Assembly (NCBI RefSeq): GCF_030272615.1
Contig: NC_081406.1
Location: forward strand, 188,774,391-188,838,390
Source: Cryptomeria japonica
Lineage: Eukaryota; Streptophyta; Pinopsida; Cupressales; Cupressaceae
Length of the DNA stretch: 64,000 bases
Reading direction: 5' to 3'
The position numbers and the translations under genes were made by a program. Of this stretch, positions 11,552-27,105 are shown piece after piece. The first letter of the stretch is position 1, and each line of letters starts with the position of its first letter. Under the pieces are notes generated by a model. That model did no database searches and was not told the origin of the DNA. It was given only the letters and a program-made list of their open reading frames with translations.

Positions 11552-12448
11552 TGTTGGCATTATACACTCAGATGAGAATGGTTGATGTTGTCATTGATGG
11601 CAACCAACTAGTAATAAGGTTCAACAAGGTTTCATAGGTTCTACCGGCAACAAACTTCATTTACCGGCATTGAAAGTCACTACAAGGGTTATTCACACTA
11701 GCATCCATCTACACCGGAAACAGAGTATATCGACAGTCCAAGCCAACTTGGAAATAATATTGTTTATGCAAAATGTATTGTAATGTAATATTATATTTGT
11801 ATGGCCAACATGATGTATTGTAAAGACACATATATGTATGAGATCTTGTAGGTCATTTGTAAGGTAAGAAATTATGCGAAGTAGGTAATTAAATGTATGT
11901 ATGATACCAGATAATTGTATATGCACTTTGATGTATTTATTTTAAGATCGAATAAGAAGTAGAGAAGAGCGGAGACTATTTACTAGCAAGGTTTTGGCAG
12001 AGGTATCAGACAAAGCTTAAACTAGTACTGAATCCAGCATTGCAGATGCTATTTTGAAGCAGTACATTGTTATTGGATTTAATCATCAAATTGTAGTTGG
12101 TGGGACTCCATTTTTGTGTTGAGCAGTGAGCTCTACGCAGTTGGCCTTCATGCATGTGCAGGCCCCTATTGTTCTAAGTAATATTTATTCATATTGGCCA
12201 GTGCGTAAATATTGTTGGTCACAAATCCCACTAAGGTTTTTCCCTTACCGGGTTTCCTCACCAAAAATATATGTGTTATGGTGTGCATTGATGCTCATTC
12301 TTTTGTTTCTCTTTACTGAATTATTATTTGCTTACCGGTATATCAATTTGGGTTGTAAAGTTGCAAATAAGTTTAAATATTTCATCCACCGGTTAGACAC
12401 TGATTCACCCCCCCCCTAGTGTCTTTGGGACTAACCAAGTATCTAACA
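11552..12448 (+). repeat. 3' LTR of the Copia-type element
   Basis: 897 bp. It starts TGTTGGCATTATACACTC and ends AAGTATCTAACA, and aligns end to end with the 5' LTR. There are many scattered substitutions and short indels between the two LTRs, so the insertion is not recent. Confidence 0.92.
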
Positions 12449-15042
<2,594 letters not shown>

Positions 15043-15249
15043 TCAGTGAATTTTAATTAGCAAACTTATCATTTTTTTGAGTTTTATTTCCTCAAAAAGC
15101 ATGTTTAAATTATTTATTTTCAAAATTTCTTCGTAAATGGCACAAATGTCACTATATGTCGAGCATTTCATGACAAAATGTCGCTCTTTCACTACTACTC
15201 CAATGTTACAGAATAGGCACATTCTTTTATCCCACTCTTCTTTAGGCAC
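15043..15249 (-). pseudogene. Short zinc-binding fragment, LINE-tail-like
   Basis: A 68-codon frame contains RMCLFCNIGVVVKERHFVMKC followed by Y-S-D-I: a CxxC ... HF...C pattern with a trailing tyrosine. This layout is common in the C-terminal zinc-binding region of plant and animal non-LTR retrotransposon polymerases. No RT motif lies next to it, so it is at most a 3' remnant. It could also be a chance or gene-derived fragment. Confidence 0.4.
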
Positions 15250-15254
15250 ATAAG

Positions 15255-15860
15255 GGATATAAATGATGGAAGAAGGAGATATGTGGGGGGGAAAGAGGTT
15301 TAGGATGTGGGCGGTAGAAGGGGTTGGAATTAGGATATGTTGGGGAATAAAGTGGAGTGGGAGGTATAAGGGGGTAATGAAAGGGTAAAGGGGATGTATG
15401 TTATAATGGGAGTTATAAGGGGCAAGGGAAAAGGGTAAGGGGGTAGGGTGGTAGGTTAGGATAGGGATAGGATATGGGTAGGCTAGGATAGGGGTAGGTG
15501 ATAAGATGGAAAGGGTAGGTTAATAGGTGTGTGGTAGAGGTAAGCTTAGGGAAATAAAGGAAGTAAGACTTATGGGATGTGGGTTAGAATAGATGATTTT
15601 AGGGGAATAAAGGGGTAAAGGGGTAGGTATTGTGGAGGGGAGTGTGAGATATAAGGTATGACGGGAAGGGAGATGCTAGGATAGAATAGGGGTAGGGGTA
15701 AGGTGGAAAGGAAGTTAGTGGAGGGAGGTGAGGGTGTAAAATGGAAGGGTAGGTTCAAGTTAACATGTGAAGGAGGTTAAGGCATGGGGTATGAAAGGTG
15801 GTTAAAGGATAGAGTATAGGAAGGTAGGTGAGTTAGAAGGTATGATAAATGGAAGTGAAG
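15255..15860. repeat. Purine/G-rich GGGTAGG-type tract
   Basis: About 600 bp of degenerate GGTAGG, GGATAGGG, GGGGTAAGG and AGGGGTA steps, almost free of C on the plus strand. It resembles 4590-4960 in composition and motif. Many closely spaced GGG runs make G-quadruplex formation plausible. The open frame at 15570-15758 is a low-complexity shadow. Confidence 0.65.
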
Positions 15861-16575
15861 AGTATTAGGGGAGGTTGAAATGGGAGTGATTGGGTTTGGG
15901 CACCCACTGACAGGATTGATAGAAGTGGAAGGGATGATACCTTGGCTGGGAAAAGGGAATGCTAAACCTCACTTCATTTCAAAGAGAAAGACTTGGCTAG
16001 CTCCTGAGAAACTACGAACAAAAGGTTAACAAAAAAGACTCAACAACAACCAACTAAGATAAGACAACTAACCTAGAAAGAAAAAAAGTGTGTTTTAATT
16101 GGTGAAGATTGGGAATAGTGTGTTTTGGTGAAGAAAAATGATGTGAGAAGTTTGATGCAGAGCCAAGGGTAGAAATCAATATTTCATATTAGGACATCAA
16201 CCACATTGATTAGGAAAGTCAAATAAGGTCTCTCCAATGTTTAGGATACACAAGGGCAACATTAGTCATGTAAGTATGCATGAGCATGGGAATGGATAGT
16301 CACTTTCCTTTTAGAATAACTTGTGTCTATGACTCTCTTTAACTTGGGCCTATGACTCTCAATGGGCATATCACCTGCTCTAAATCACCACAAAGCCATT
16401 AGATATGTTTTGAGATGAAAAAGAAGAGTTAAATGGTTTTGGTTCAATTTGCATAATTTCTATGTTCAAGTAATTTAATTTGGTATATTATACTGAAACG
16501 TGATTTCATAACTAACATTTCAAATTCTATATAACTAGTTCCATAGCCTGATTTTTTTACCTGTGAAGAAAGACC
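15861..16575. other. Upstream region of CACTA gene 1
   Basis: No gene is seen. It directly precedes the ATG of the TNP2-type transposase at 16576 and may hold its promoter or 5' leader. I see no clear TATA element that I would defend. Confidence 0.35.
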
Positions 16576-19500
16576 ATGTCAGACAATATCAATGAACAAC
16601 AAAATAAGGAGACATTTTCTAGATTGTGGTCTAACTTGGAAAGAAAAGGTGATGGAAAATGTTATTGTCCTTGCAAAATTTGTAAGGGGTTAAAGACTAG
16701 AAGATTTCTAATCAAAACAACTAAGAAACATTGTAGGCTGCATGGTCACATTGAAGGTGGACATGATTATCATCCATTGGTAAGTTTTTTATTATATCAT
16801 TTTAATAATTTATATACATAAGAAATCACTTGATGATGAGATCATGATCATGGTTTATTTATGTTTATCAATTTTATATAGGTTGAGCACCTTGGAGCAC
16901 ATGATATGGATCAACACAACCCGAATAATATGGTTTTCAAAGTGGAGGAACATGGAGGTGTGAATATCGAAGTTGAAGATAATGATCCCATGGAAGATGA
17001 TGATCATGAGCCACAAAACACAATTGAAGATGATGGTATAAATACATTGATCCATGACACATTTAGTACTGGCACAGCTGATCATGGTGATGAAGATGAC
17101 CTTGATTTTGTTCATGATGTCCCTCTACTCGAGGGGGAATATGAGGCCCTTTACGAAGGCTCACAGACAACTCTTCTCTCCGCTGTATTGTTGTTGGTGA
17201 ACTTAAAGGTTATGAATAGTTTATCCAACATAACAATCTCACTTATGTTAAGGTCTATCATATATGTCATAATAAATGGTGAATCATGTTGTACCATTAA
17301 TATTCTTTACATTAACAAATTATATTTTTTGTTGTAGATTGATAGGTGAGTTTTTGTTACCACCGTCAAATATTCTACCTCATTCATACCGAGAATTATC
17401 TGCCATTATGAAAGATATTGGAATGGAGTATCGAGCAATAGATTCTTGTCCCAACAATCATATTATATATCACAAACAACATGAATTTTGAACTGAATGC
17501 CTTGAATTTCATATTAGTAGATATCGAACAAATCAAATAACAAAAAGTGTTCCTCGCAAGGTTCTTCGCTATATTCCCATTATTCCACGTATGCAACGAT
17601 TATTCAAGTGCACTAGCTTGGCACAATTTATGGATTACCATGCACGCAATAGAAGTTGAGATGACATTATTCAAATGTTTGCAGATGGTTCAGCATTTAT
17701 GGACATAGAGGAAAAGTGGTCACACTTTAAAGAAGAACCTTGTAATCTCGGGCTTTCATTGGCAGCGGACGATGTCAATCCATTTGGAGAGCTGAGATTT
17801 GTTTACTCAGTGTGGCATGTTTTTGTTATCAACAATAATATTCGTCCATGGATGTCAATAAAGAGGGAGCACATAATGTTGGCAATGATTGTTCCAGGTA
17901 TTTTATCATTTAAATATAGTCATCTATATTTAATTATAAATATTACAGTAAAATGGTCATAATAATTATGTAATGTTTTTGTTCATTCGATTAGGTAAGT
18001 ACCAAGTTAAAGATATGAATGTGTATATCAAGCCTCTTATCAACGAGTTGTTGGAGTTATGGAATGGTGTCACTATGCATGGCGTCTCTAGACCAATAGG
18101 AAAAAGATAATTTCAATTCCATGCGATGCTTGTATGGACAATACACGATGCCCCAAGGCTAACATATTTTTGTGGTATGTTATAGTGTTCAAGTTGTGCA
18201 TGATAGTTATAATTAAAATAATTAACATATTTAATCTAATTATACATTATCTTGTAGGTCTTCAAACAAAGGGAAAATTTGCATGTCCAGTTTGTGGTCC
18301 AAAGATGAAATCTCGACATTCAAAAAGTTTAGGAAAGCAGGTGTTTGATGAGTATAGGCACTTTCTCCACAAAAATCATAAGTATCAAAATACTGAAAAA
18401 CATCTTTTCAATGGGAAAGAAGAGAATATATCAAAGCCACAAAGAATGACACCTCACCTGTGGAAGTTGGAATATAATAGAATTAATCGTCAAGGTAATG
18501 CCATTCCATCTAATGGTTTATGTCATAAAACATCTTTTCTATTGTGTTTTGTTTACTGATGATGTGATTGATGACCGTGAAGGTCATCAAGGCATAAATG
18601 ACCACCTTCCTAAGGGACTAAAAAGTTATCCCTGACAATTTAGTAGGTTTCCCTACTACAAGCAATTAAAAATTGTGGATTTGTTTGATACTATGCATAT
18701 TAGAAAGAATATAACAAAGACATTATGGAAAATATTGGATGGAAGGCGTGACAAAGAAAAAATTGTCAAAATTTGTAGTGACATTCAGGATTCCAATCAT
18801 GCAATGAAAAATGTCATTCAATCAAATAGCCACAGAGACTAGATTAATATAAGTGAGTTTCCTTGGTTATTAACGGACCAGCAAAGCAATGCTATAAAAT
18901 AAGTGATACGAAAAATTTGATTTCCCACAGGATTTGCTGCAAACATAAACAATCTCATATCAAAGAAAAGTGAATTTGGGCCAAGGATGAAAACACATGA
19001 TTGGCATACCTTCATTAAGGTAATTCAGGTTCTTGTGTTTTTACTATATATTTGTATACTGTGCATGTACTTTTCATTGTATTATATAAGAAAAAAATGA
19101 AAAGATAATTTTATAATTGTTGCAGTACCTTCTACCTCTATCTCTCCCAGACGACTTTGACAATAATGTCAAGAAAGTCATATATGATCTTGGAAAATAC
19201 ATGACGTAAGTAGTGATATTTGTTTAGTTTGTTGTATAGATATTATATCTGTGATTTATTTTACTTGTTATGTAATATATTTTTTTGCATCTTGAATATC
19301 TTGTAGCTGGTTGTCATGTAAAGAAATCCATAAAGAAGATATAAAATATTGGAAGAGAAAAATTCCTCATCTAATGTGTGAAATGCAAAAGTGTCTACCT
19401 TCAACTTTTTTCAATGCACAAGAACACTACCTCATACACCAAGTTGAGGAGATTGAATTGTGTGGACCTATACACACTAGGTCAATGTTGATGGTTGAGA

Positions 19501-20010
19501 GGCACTTGAAATTTTTGAAGGCTTTGGTTCGAGAAAGAGCACATCCCAAGGGTTCTATGGTGGAGGGATATATGGTATACTAGACTATGGTGTACATTTC
19601 TAAATATCTTCCTAAGTTTGCAGCAAATAATTACGTGGATCACATTTGGGATCCCAACCCCATTAAAAAATTTGAAAGGGAGTACTTGAGGGGAAGGGTA
19701 GATTGAGGAAAGTGAGAGGTAATTATAAGATATTATTGTAGTTAATTAATTCTTAATCTTCAAAATAAATCGGTTGTAAGACATCTATTTATTTTTTGTA
19801 CAGTTGGTCGAGAGTGGGATGCACTACATTTGTATATTGCAAACAATCTTGATTGGATGATGATATGGATTGAACGTTGTCAACATTCTGGTCGTACATT
19901 AACATGGGAAGGTGTGGCTTAATTGGTTAAAGAAGCTCATCGTAATGGAGATTCCAATGTTACGCAAAGGGAAATTGATTTAGCATATGGTTTAAGAGAT
20001 AAACAGGTAC
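16576..20010 (+). pseudogene. CACTA transposase (TNP2 type), N-terminal and central exons
   Basis: Exon 1 (16576-16779) opens with a transposase-associated zinc region (CYCPCKICKG, then HGHIEGG) and ends at a clean GTAAG donor; exon 2 starts after TATATAG at 16882 and is acidic. A third block from about 17336 has the TNP2 signatures: CPNNHIIYHK, VLRYIPIIPRMQRLF, LGLSLAADDVNPFGE and PWMSIKREHIMLAMIVPG. Then come IKPLINELLELWNGV and, at 18250-18500, TKGKFACPVCGPKMKSRHSK with DEYRHFLHKNHKY. The exon at 19308-19583 is DUF4218-like (FFNAQEHYLIHQVEEIELCGP, ERHLKFLKALVR). A further exon at 19805-20004 ends at a GT donor, and the gypsy element inserts directly behind it. In-frame stops (for example after HKQHEF near 17489) show the gene is dead. 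The protein would have cut and moved the CACTA element. Confidence 0.85.
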
Positions 20011-20528
20011 TGTAGCATCGTAAATTGTACGCACTTGCTAGGGTGGTACAATTTCACACCTAGTTTAGCACCCGCCTTGGCGCATTTTGCATTTTGCATT
20101 GCATTTCCCCTTTAGCACTTAATTAATCAAATTAATTAGGTCTAAGGTCCTATTTCATCGTCCTCCACATCATAAAGCTGGGCCCTTTCATTAAAGTGTG
20201 CCCCTTTCATTTTATTCCTCCAATACATCATTTAATCAAAAACCCTAATTAGGTCCTATTTTGAACTTGGGGGCTTGATTTCGGGGGTCAAAACATCTCA
20301 AAATCAGCTGTAACTTCGGGATTCTCTCTAAAATCATCATATCCGACGGCCCTGAAAATTTGGTGAAAAGTTGTCGGGACCATGGCGCCCGGAGTGCACA
20401 CGGTCCTGGACATTTTTCCCGAAATTTTAGGAGCGCGATCCAATCATAAAATAAAGATTAACCCCAAGAAATTGGTGGGAGATTCAATCTCTAAGTCGGC
20501 CTAGAGTTGAAATTAAGACCTAGGGTTT

Positions 20529-20538
20529 CATATATAAG
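20529..20538 (+). promoter_or_regulatory. Putative TATA box of the gypsy LTR
   Basis: CATATATAAG lies about 520 bp into the LTR and is conserved in the 3' LTR at about 27659-27667. It is the most likely core promoter of the element, with transcription starting some 30 bp downstream near the CTCTCTTTCTTC pyrimidine stretch. Confidence 0.5.
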
Positions 20539-21148
20539 ATCTCTCTTTCTTCATTGAAAAGGATCCGGATTTTTGGTTTTCAAGGACCTTCTATGCAGCG
20601 AAAGAGCAGATCTTTGAAAACTTCAACAACATTCAACATCCATCCATCTAGCATCTATCAATTTCATTCATCCATTTAGGGCTTTGAAGGCATTGAAGAA
20701 CAATAAGGGATCACCGACTGAAGATTGGCTTGTACCCCTCCCTTGGGGTTGGGTATGATTTCATGTTGTTTTCATGTCTTTGCATAAGCTTCATCATATC
20801 ATTTGTATTCATGCTTTAGATCACTTTGCATCTTGATTTGGAGCACTTACATTATCATGTACAAGCAATTAGGGTTTACTTTCTAGGTTGCTCTAGTTTG
20901 CTTACTTGCATTTTAGGATCTTGCACACACACAAGGTCTGCACACACTACTTTTACAATACAACTTGGCTATTCGTGGAGGTGGAAACCACCAAAGCGGG
21001 GGTTTGACTAAGGCAAAATCCTATATAGCCACCCTACAACCCTTTTCAGATATAAGTGCAGATTTTTGAATTCGAAGGACGTCGCAAGTTGCAGATCCGA
21101 CGGAAGCGGACCAAGATAGAACAACACACCAAATTTCAGAGCAAAAGA

Positions 21149-21244
21149 CCAGGACAGGGGCATGGGGCACCTTGGTCCTACCAGGACAGGGGCATGGGGC
21201 ACCTTGGTCCTACCAGGACAGGGGCGCTGGGCGCCCTGGTCCTT
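21149..21244 (+). repeat. 32-bp GC-rich minisatellite, 3 copies, in 5' LTR
   Basis: Three tandem units, each starting CCAGGACAGGGGC and ending TTGGTCCTA or CTGGTCCTT, at 21149, 21181 and 21213. The 3' LTR has only two units (28278-28341), so copy number changed in one LTR after insertion or during reverse transcription. Confidence 0.85.
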
Positions 21245-21676
21245 CTGTCAGACAGCAGTTTCAGCATTTTTCTGACAGCTTTTCAGGTTGCAAAACAACA
21301 GTTTCAGGAGCAGAATCAGGACAGTGGCGCCCGCGCCCCCGTCCCGAACATTTCCACTCAGATTTTAACCCCAGGTACACATCTGCATTCTCCTTTTATC
21401 CTTGTGTTTACAGCTTTTCATCACTTAATCTCAATCTTTCAATCTTGTTACTAGTTCATACTTGCACTCTAGGGCTAGTAGTTGAACTTGCATCATTTTA
21501 GCTATCATTTGCAACAAAGGAATAGAAATCCTAATAGGTAGCCCATGGCTCTCTCTTCTACAAAAAGAAGTAGCCAATTATGTGATACCTCTAGGCTCTT
21601 TCGTATTCCACAAGTGTGTGATTGAAAGTGATATTAGGGCATGTTTGCTTAGTGTCACTTTTTCCCCCACACATTT

Positions 21677-21692
21677 TGGTGGACCCTACGTG
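21677..21692 (+). other. Candidate primer binding site
   Basis: TGGTGGACCCTACGTG begins three bases after the LTR end. TGG is the expected complement of a tRNA 3' CCA end, but I could not match the rest to a specific tRNA. Confidence 0.45.
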
Positions 21693-22018
21693 AACTCCAA
21701 TCTTCTCTAATTCTGATTTATGTTTTCAAATTTGAGTGTTTATGCTATTTCAAATTCAAATTTGTATTTACAAGTTTTAATTTCTTGCAAGATTTAAAAA
21801 AATTAGAGGAAATTTTTGCTAAAACCCTAATTTTTCAATTCAAAGTTGAACTTGTGGATAGCTTAATTGGGATCAGTAATTTCAAATCTGATTTAGGAAC
21901 TCATTTGAATCATAAATTTCATTTTCTAAATCTACATTCTAAGTGCTTGCATTGGTTAAAATTAAACATTTCCTTCTATTTTGCATGTGTTATCATTTGA
22001 AAGAGGAAAATTGTTGTC
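21693..22018 (+). other. Leader of the gypsy-type element
   Basis: AT-rich untranslated leader between the primer site and the ATG at 22019. The open frame at 21785-22000 shows no motif. Confidence 0.4.
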
Positions 22019-25000
22019 ATGATGCATTCATTTGATAATGGGTTAGCTTCCCTTGTTTCAATTTTTCCTTCTCCTAAAGAACCTCCCCCCATATATAACA
22101 ACATTTTAGTGCCTAAAAGAGTTTCTTCCAATCCCTTTGAGACTCTCCCATGCTCTAAGGATGAAGAATTTAAGAGTGATCTTGACAATTCTCCTAAAAT
22201 GTGCCCTTCCTATTTAGCTATCCTAGAGGAAGAGAATGATATCATAAACACCTTTCTTAATGTTACTTCACCTTCCCTACATGATGCCTCTCTAAGTGAA
22301 AAAGTATTGATGGAAATTGACTTATTTTCTCCTAAAGTTGGTCCTTCCAATGGGGGCATGTTAGTGCAACAAGAGGTTATGGACACTTCTTTCAAAGATC
22401 TCCTTCCTAAGCATGAATCTTTGGAGACATATGTTCATGTTCCTCCTAAAAAACACTCCCTTCATGAGGATCCTTTTGTGCAAGAAGATGACATGCTCCC
22501 TACATTCTCTAGTGATCGCATTTCCTTTTCCAACAAAATTCCCACTAGAGATGATGAATTAATGATAAATGCTTACCCTTCTCCTAAAGTTTGTCTTACC
22601 CATAAGCATCCCTTAGAGAAAGAAGATGAAATAATAAGCAATTTCCTTAATTTTCTCTCCCCTAAAGATCATATTGAACATATTTTGAGGAAAGAGGACG
22701 AGTTTAACACATCTATTGATGCTCTCCCTCCTAAGGATGAGGAATTAATAAACAATGTTATCTCCTCTCCTGAAATTGACAATACTTCAAACATTCCTTT
22801 CAACAACTTTACTATTTGGGATGAACCATTAGAAGAAGGTGTAGATTATTATCTTCCTCATGAGAGAACCCTAGCCAAAGGGGATGAAATCAAGAATGAA
22901 AACTCCCTTGATAGTTTCTCACCTTCCTTGAATCTCAATTATTCTCCCTCTAAAAATAAAGCATCTCCCTCTCCTCAACTTGGTTCTACTCATGAGGATA
23001 CCCTAGTTCAAAGCAAGATGGTTAACATCTCTTTCAAAGATCTCCCTCTCAAAAGTGAGACTTTAGAGAGTAATGTTGATCCTTCTCCTAGAGAGTTTAA
23101 TCCCAATGTAGATCCTTTGATGATAGAGGATGATATGACCTTTCCTAGTATTACTTTTCCTACTGGAACATCAATGCCTACCCCTTGTCTCTCTCCTAAA
23201 ATTGATTTAATCCGTGATAAGATTTTAGTGCAAGAGAAGACTATCAATAATTCTTCCAACACTTTTGTTCATTCCTCTAAACCATCCTCAATCAATTTGA
23301 TACGTGTGAATGAAACACCTAACAAACCTCTCTTCACTGTCCAAGGTGCTTGTCCTTCTCAAAAATCTCAACCTTTAAATAAGCCTATCTTAGTGGTTCA
23401 AGGTGGTTATGCTAATGATTCTTTTTTCACTCCTAACAAACCTATTATTACTGTGCAAGGAGGTTATTCTACTAAGAGCCCTTATGAGTATGCTAAGCAA
23501 CTGACTAGAGAGAGTTATAATGCAGTTGCTCATACCTATAACACAAGAAATAATAGGCAACCTAATCCTCCTCTAGTTATCCCAACTTCACTTCCTCCTT
23601 CCCAACCTATTCTTCCTCAAGCTCCTCGTATTTCACAAATGCTTAGTAAGGACTATGATCTCATAGAACAACTTAAAACTACTCCTGCTAATATATCCCT
23701 TTGGGATTTGATCCAAACGTCTTCCACTCATCATGGAATGTTACAAGATGCCTTGAAAGATTTGAATGTTCCTCCACCTAATACATCTAGTAATATAGTG
23801 TCTTTGGTTAACTCTGTGATGAATCCTAAAGCTCAAATTGTGTTTACTCAAGATGAGTTGCCTACTAGTGAAATTCAACATCAATATGATCCCTTGATGA
23901 TTGTGGTTATCATAAATGACACTACTATAAGATGAACACTGGTAGATAATGGTTCTGGCCTTAATGTGTGTAGCATTAATCTATTGCATAAGATGAATGT
24001 GGATACATCCCTTATTGAGCCTGACTCTCGTCCCATTCGAGGCTTTGATAATGTGGCTAAGTCTTCATTAGGTATTATCACCTTACCCATCACAGTGGGA
24101 CCTGTTACTTTGCCTACTCCTATCCATGTTATGTCGGGAAATCTAACATACAACTTGTTATTAGGGAGACCTTGGATTCACAGTATGCAAGCTGTCCCCT
24201 CTACATTGCATAGACAAGTTAAATTTATTTATAATAATAAGACATATACCTTGATAGGTGATACTAATTTTCAAGCCTGTTTGCAAACATCTACTTCCAA
24301 AGGGAGTTCTTCTAAGCCTTCCTCTTCTAGTGATGACTCATTAAACAAGATACCTATGGATGAATCATTACCCTCTGATAATCAAAATTCTTTGGATGAG
24401 TCTGAAGTTCCTGAAGAAGATTCTTCTCAGCTTGAATCTACACATGAAAAGGCTTTTTATCCTGAGAAGGTTCTTGCAGAAGATGATTGGGGATCCCTTG
24501 ATTTCAATCCCACCTTTGTAGGTGAGTATAGGGTTCCTCCTAGAGAGCTTAAAGTTAAAAAGAAGGAAGAAACTAGAGATCAATCAGTCTTACCTGAACC
24601 TATGAGCAATAATTTTGTGGCCGCTTCTTCTCCTCACACCTCTAATTCTAAAGAATTTGATTCTTTGTCTTATGAAAAACCACCTTCTCTTTCTGAAATG
24701 GCTAATCGTTATGGTCGTGGTTTTCATATTTTGGCTAAGAGTGGCTATAGTGGAAATGGTTGTGGCACAAATGAACAAGGAATTAAAGTTCCTTTAGAAC
24801 ATAACATGCATGAATATTCATTTGGACTTGGATATAATCTTTCTAAGCCCACCAAAGCATCTAAAAGACCATCTCTCAACGTGAATGCTATATTTAGTAG
24901 TGATGATGATCTCACTTCAACTAAATCATCTTCTACTTCTATCAACTCTCATTCCCCTCATAAGGAAATCTTGGCGATGAACAAATCTCTTTATGAATCC

Positions 25001-25228
25001 CCTCAAATTTCTAAATCCACTTATGAATCTTTATCTCCTATTCATCATAAAGTCCTTTCCTCTAGGGATAAGGCTCTAATAGATTACACTCATCCCTCTT
25101 CTAAGATTTCTTGTGACTTTTCTTCTTCAATTTTTATCATTTTATACATGTTTTTGATCTCACTTATAGTTGAGCATTCAGCATGTTATATTCAAATACC
25201 TCATTCAATCTATCATGTCTTTAAATAA
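22019..25228 (+). pseudogene. Gypsy-type polyprotein: Ser/Pro repeat region, retropepsin, G-patch
   Basis: One reading frame of about 1,069 codons, broken by a single in-frame TGA at 23933. The N-terminal 500 residues are a low-complexity array of S/P/D/E-rich segments with recurring PSPK and HEDP-type motifs; no zinc knuckle or gag fold is evident. At about 23455-23560 is YAKQLTRESYNAVAHTYNTR, a pre-protease segment. Just after the stop comes LVDNGSGLNVCS, the retropepsin active-site loop (D-N-G-S in place of the commoner D-T/S-G), and then LLGRPWIHSMQAVPSTLHR, the usual C-terminal protease signature. At about 24709-24800 GFHILAKSGYSGNGCGTNEQ has the glycine pattern of a G-patch, an RNA-binding motif. 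The frame ends at 25228 without RT. Confidence 0.8.
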
Positions 25229-27105
25229 TATTAATGGCTATTATGTTGCTCATCATTATGTGACATTGGTAGCTCATTTACTGGGGGCTCATTGTCATTC
25301 ATGATGGTACAATTTCAAGTGCAATCATATTTTTGAAGTAACATAATAGCCTAATTTTTCTATGTTATCTCTTGTTCCTATGGGGACAAGAGTGATTTCA
25401 TACATCTCTTCTTTTTTATGATTAAAATTTCCCTTTGGGGTAATAGTGTGGAAATATTGATCATCTTTTCTTTAGAATCCTCTTTTCCTAGATATGAGAG
25501 AAGATGTGTATTTTCTTTCTTATCCTACCCACTTCTTGTGAGGAGCATTTTACATACACTAATGTCTTTCTTGCATGAACTCATGTGAGTATGTAGTACA
25601 TTTTGCTTATGTCTAAATCTCTCCCTAGACGATTGTGTAAGTCCTTCTCATTGTCCTTATCCTTGGGAGGCAATGATCTTTTCTTATTTTTATCTAAGGA
25701 TCCACTTTTTCCTATTTCGTGGATGGTGTGAACTTTATTACTTGATGTTATTCCTTGTATGCATTTGTTATTGTTTGTTCAAGGATTCTCTCTTACAAGA
25801 GGTGTAAGTCCTTGACTACAACCTCTTTTGCACTTGGTAAAATACATCCATAATGAATTCACCCTCCCGATTGGGTTAAAAAGAGCGTCATCCTTCATTA
25901 AGAATCACTTTCACCTCACAAAAGAAGGAAGTATTGCATTCTTATTCTCTTCTTTGTATTATTCTAGAAGATGTTATATTTGTCTAAGACAATTCCTCTC
26001 GAGGATAGGTGTCTTTTGTACAAAGATCTCTTCTCCTCTAAGGATCTCCTTTACACATACTACAAGATGTCCCTTTTCAACTATCTTATTCTTGCTTAAA
26101 GAGTAAAAAACTCTCTTGCTTGGATCTATGACATTGTTGCATTGTTGGGGTATCTTCTTTTGTGATGAAGGTAGGTATCCTTGTTCTACTTTGCTTATGG
26201 CATAAACATTACACTTTTTGAGCAATGGGTCATTCTCGGAACCAGAGCACAGACTCTTAGAGTGAGATGTCTCCATTTTTTCTTTTATGCAAGGTGATTA
26301 TTCTCGGAACCAAAGCATAGACTCTTAGAGCGAGATGTCACGCTTTTGTACTATACATATATAGGTTGTAGCATACTCTGGCATAGACTCCTATGAGGTG
26401 CTTCTAACCTCCCTTACACACACATGCACGAGGTTGAGTGGAACTAGCGGCATAAGGCTAGACTTTCTCACTCTCCTCCCTTACATGGATCACCTAGACA
26501 GACTCTAGGGGCTAGTTTTCCATGTCCTTTTTCCCATGGATCACCTAGAAAAGATCTAGGGGCGAGAAGTCCATGTTTTCTCTCTCACTATTCTTCTCAT
26601 GGATCACCAATGTGTGTATTCATGCTTTTTTCCTTTCTTTTCTTCTCTTTGCATTTTGTTTCCATTTACATCCTTCATCTTGTGTTAGAGAACTCTCAAA
26701 CCCTCACACTCTTTGTTGTGTTGGAATTGAGATTTAGTCCTCTTTCTTACCAAATGATTCTCCATTAGTTTCTGATCTCATATCAAATCTTCTTGTGAGC
26801 ATTTGTCATCAATATTCTTTAACAATTTGAAGTGGTAAACATGATACCCTGTTTCAACTCACTAAAATTAGCAAGCCGAAACAGGAGGGGGCATATAGCT
26901 ACCCTCGAATTTTCATCACCTTCCTTAGTAAGCATTAGGTGATTTTGTGATCTAACGTGTGTTTTGTAGGGTGCGCTTCCTAACTGTGTACTGCAGATAC
27001 CGCTGGGGGCTTCGTTCGACAAACTTATGGATATATCCTTTTTCAAATAATGTTTACTTTTCTGTACTTTAGCTTGCATATGCACGTAGTGTTCATATGA
27101 CCGCT
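25229..27105 (+). other. Non-coding 3' interior of the gypsy-type element
   Basis: No RT, RNase H or integrase motif is visible where they would be expected. The stretch is pyrimidine-rich and holds local tandem duplications: about 50 bp with TTCTCGGAACCA...AGACTCTTAGAG at 26233-26340, and about 70 bp with CATGGATCACCTAGA at 26483-26575. The minus-strand frames here have no motifs. Confidence 0.6.

Larger units (their letters stand above)
5704..12448 (+). mobile_element. Non-autonomous Copia-type LTR retrotransposon with both LTRs
   Basis: The 5' LTR (5704-6590) and 3' LTR (11552-12448) are clearly homologous, beginning TGTCAGCATT and TGTTGGCATT and both ending TATCTAACA. The Copia-type primer binding site TGGTATCAGAGC lies at 6593-6604. 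The polypurine tract lies at 11541-11551. Flanking pentamers are CACGT (5699-5703) and CAAGT (12449-12453), a 4/5 match consistent with an aged target duplication. The roughly 5-kb interior encodes a gag-like protein and a long unidentified frame but no protease, integrase, RT or RNase H. Mobilisation would have needed enzymes supplied in trans. Confidence 0.9.
20011..21673 (+). repeat. 5' LTR of the gypsy-type element
   Basis: 1,663 bp, TG...CA ends. It contains a TATA-like box (about 20531-20538) and a GC-rich 32-bp minisatellite in three copies (21149-21244). Short open frames inside it are shadows. Confidence 0.93.

Noticed and set aside
15255-15860. Interstitial telomeric repeat
   Set aside because: The plant telomere unit TTTAGGG is not present in tandem. 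The tract is degenerate GGTAGG/GGATAGGG.
16855-17115. Minus-strand 86-codon frame
   Set aside because: Antisense shadow of exon 2 of the CACTA transposase.
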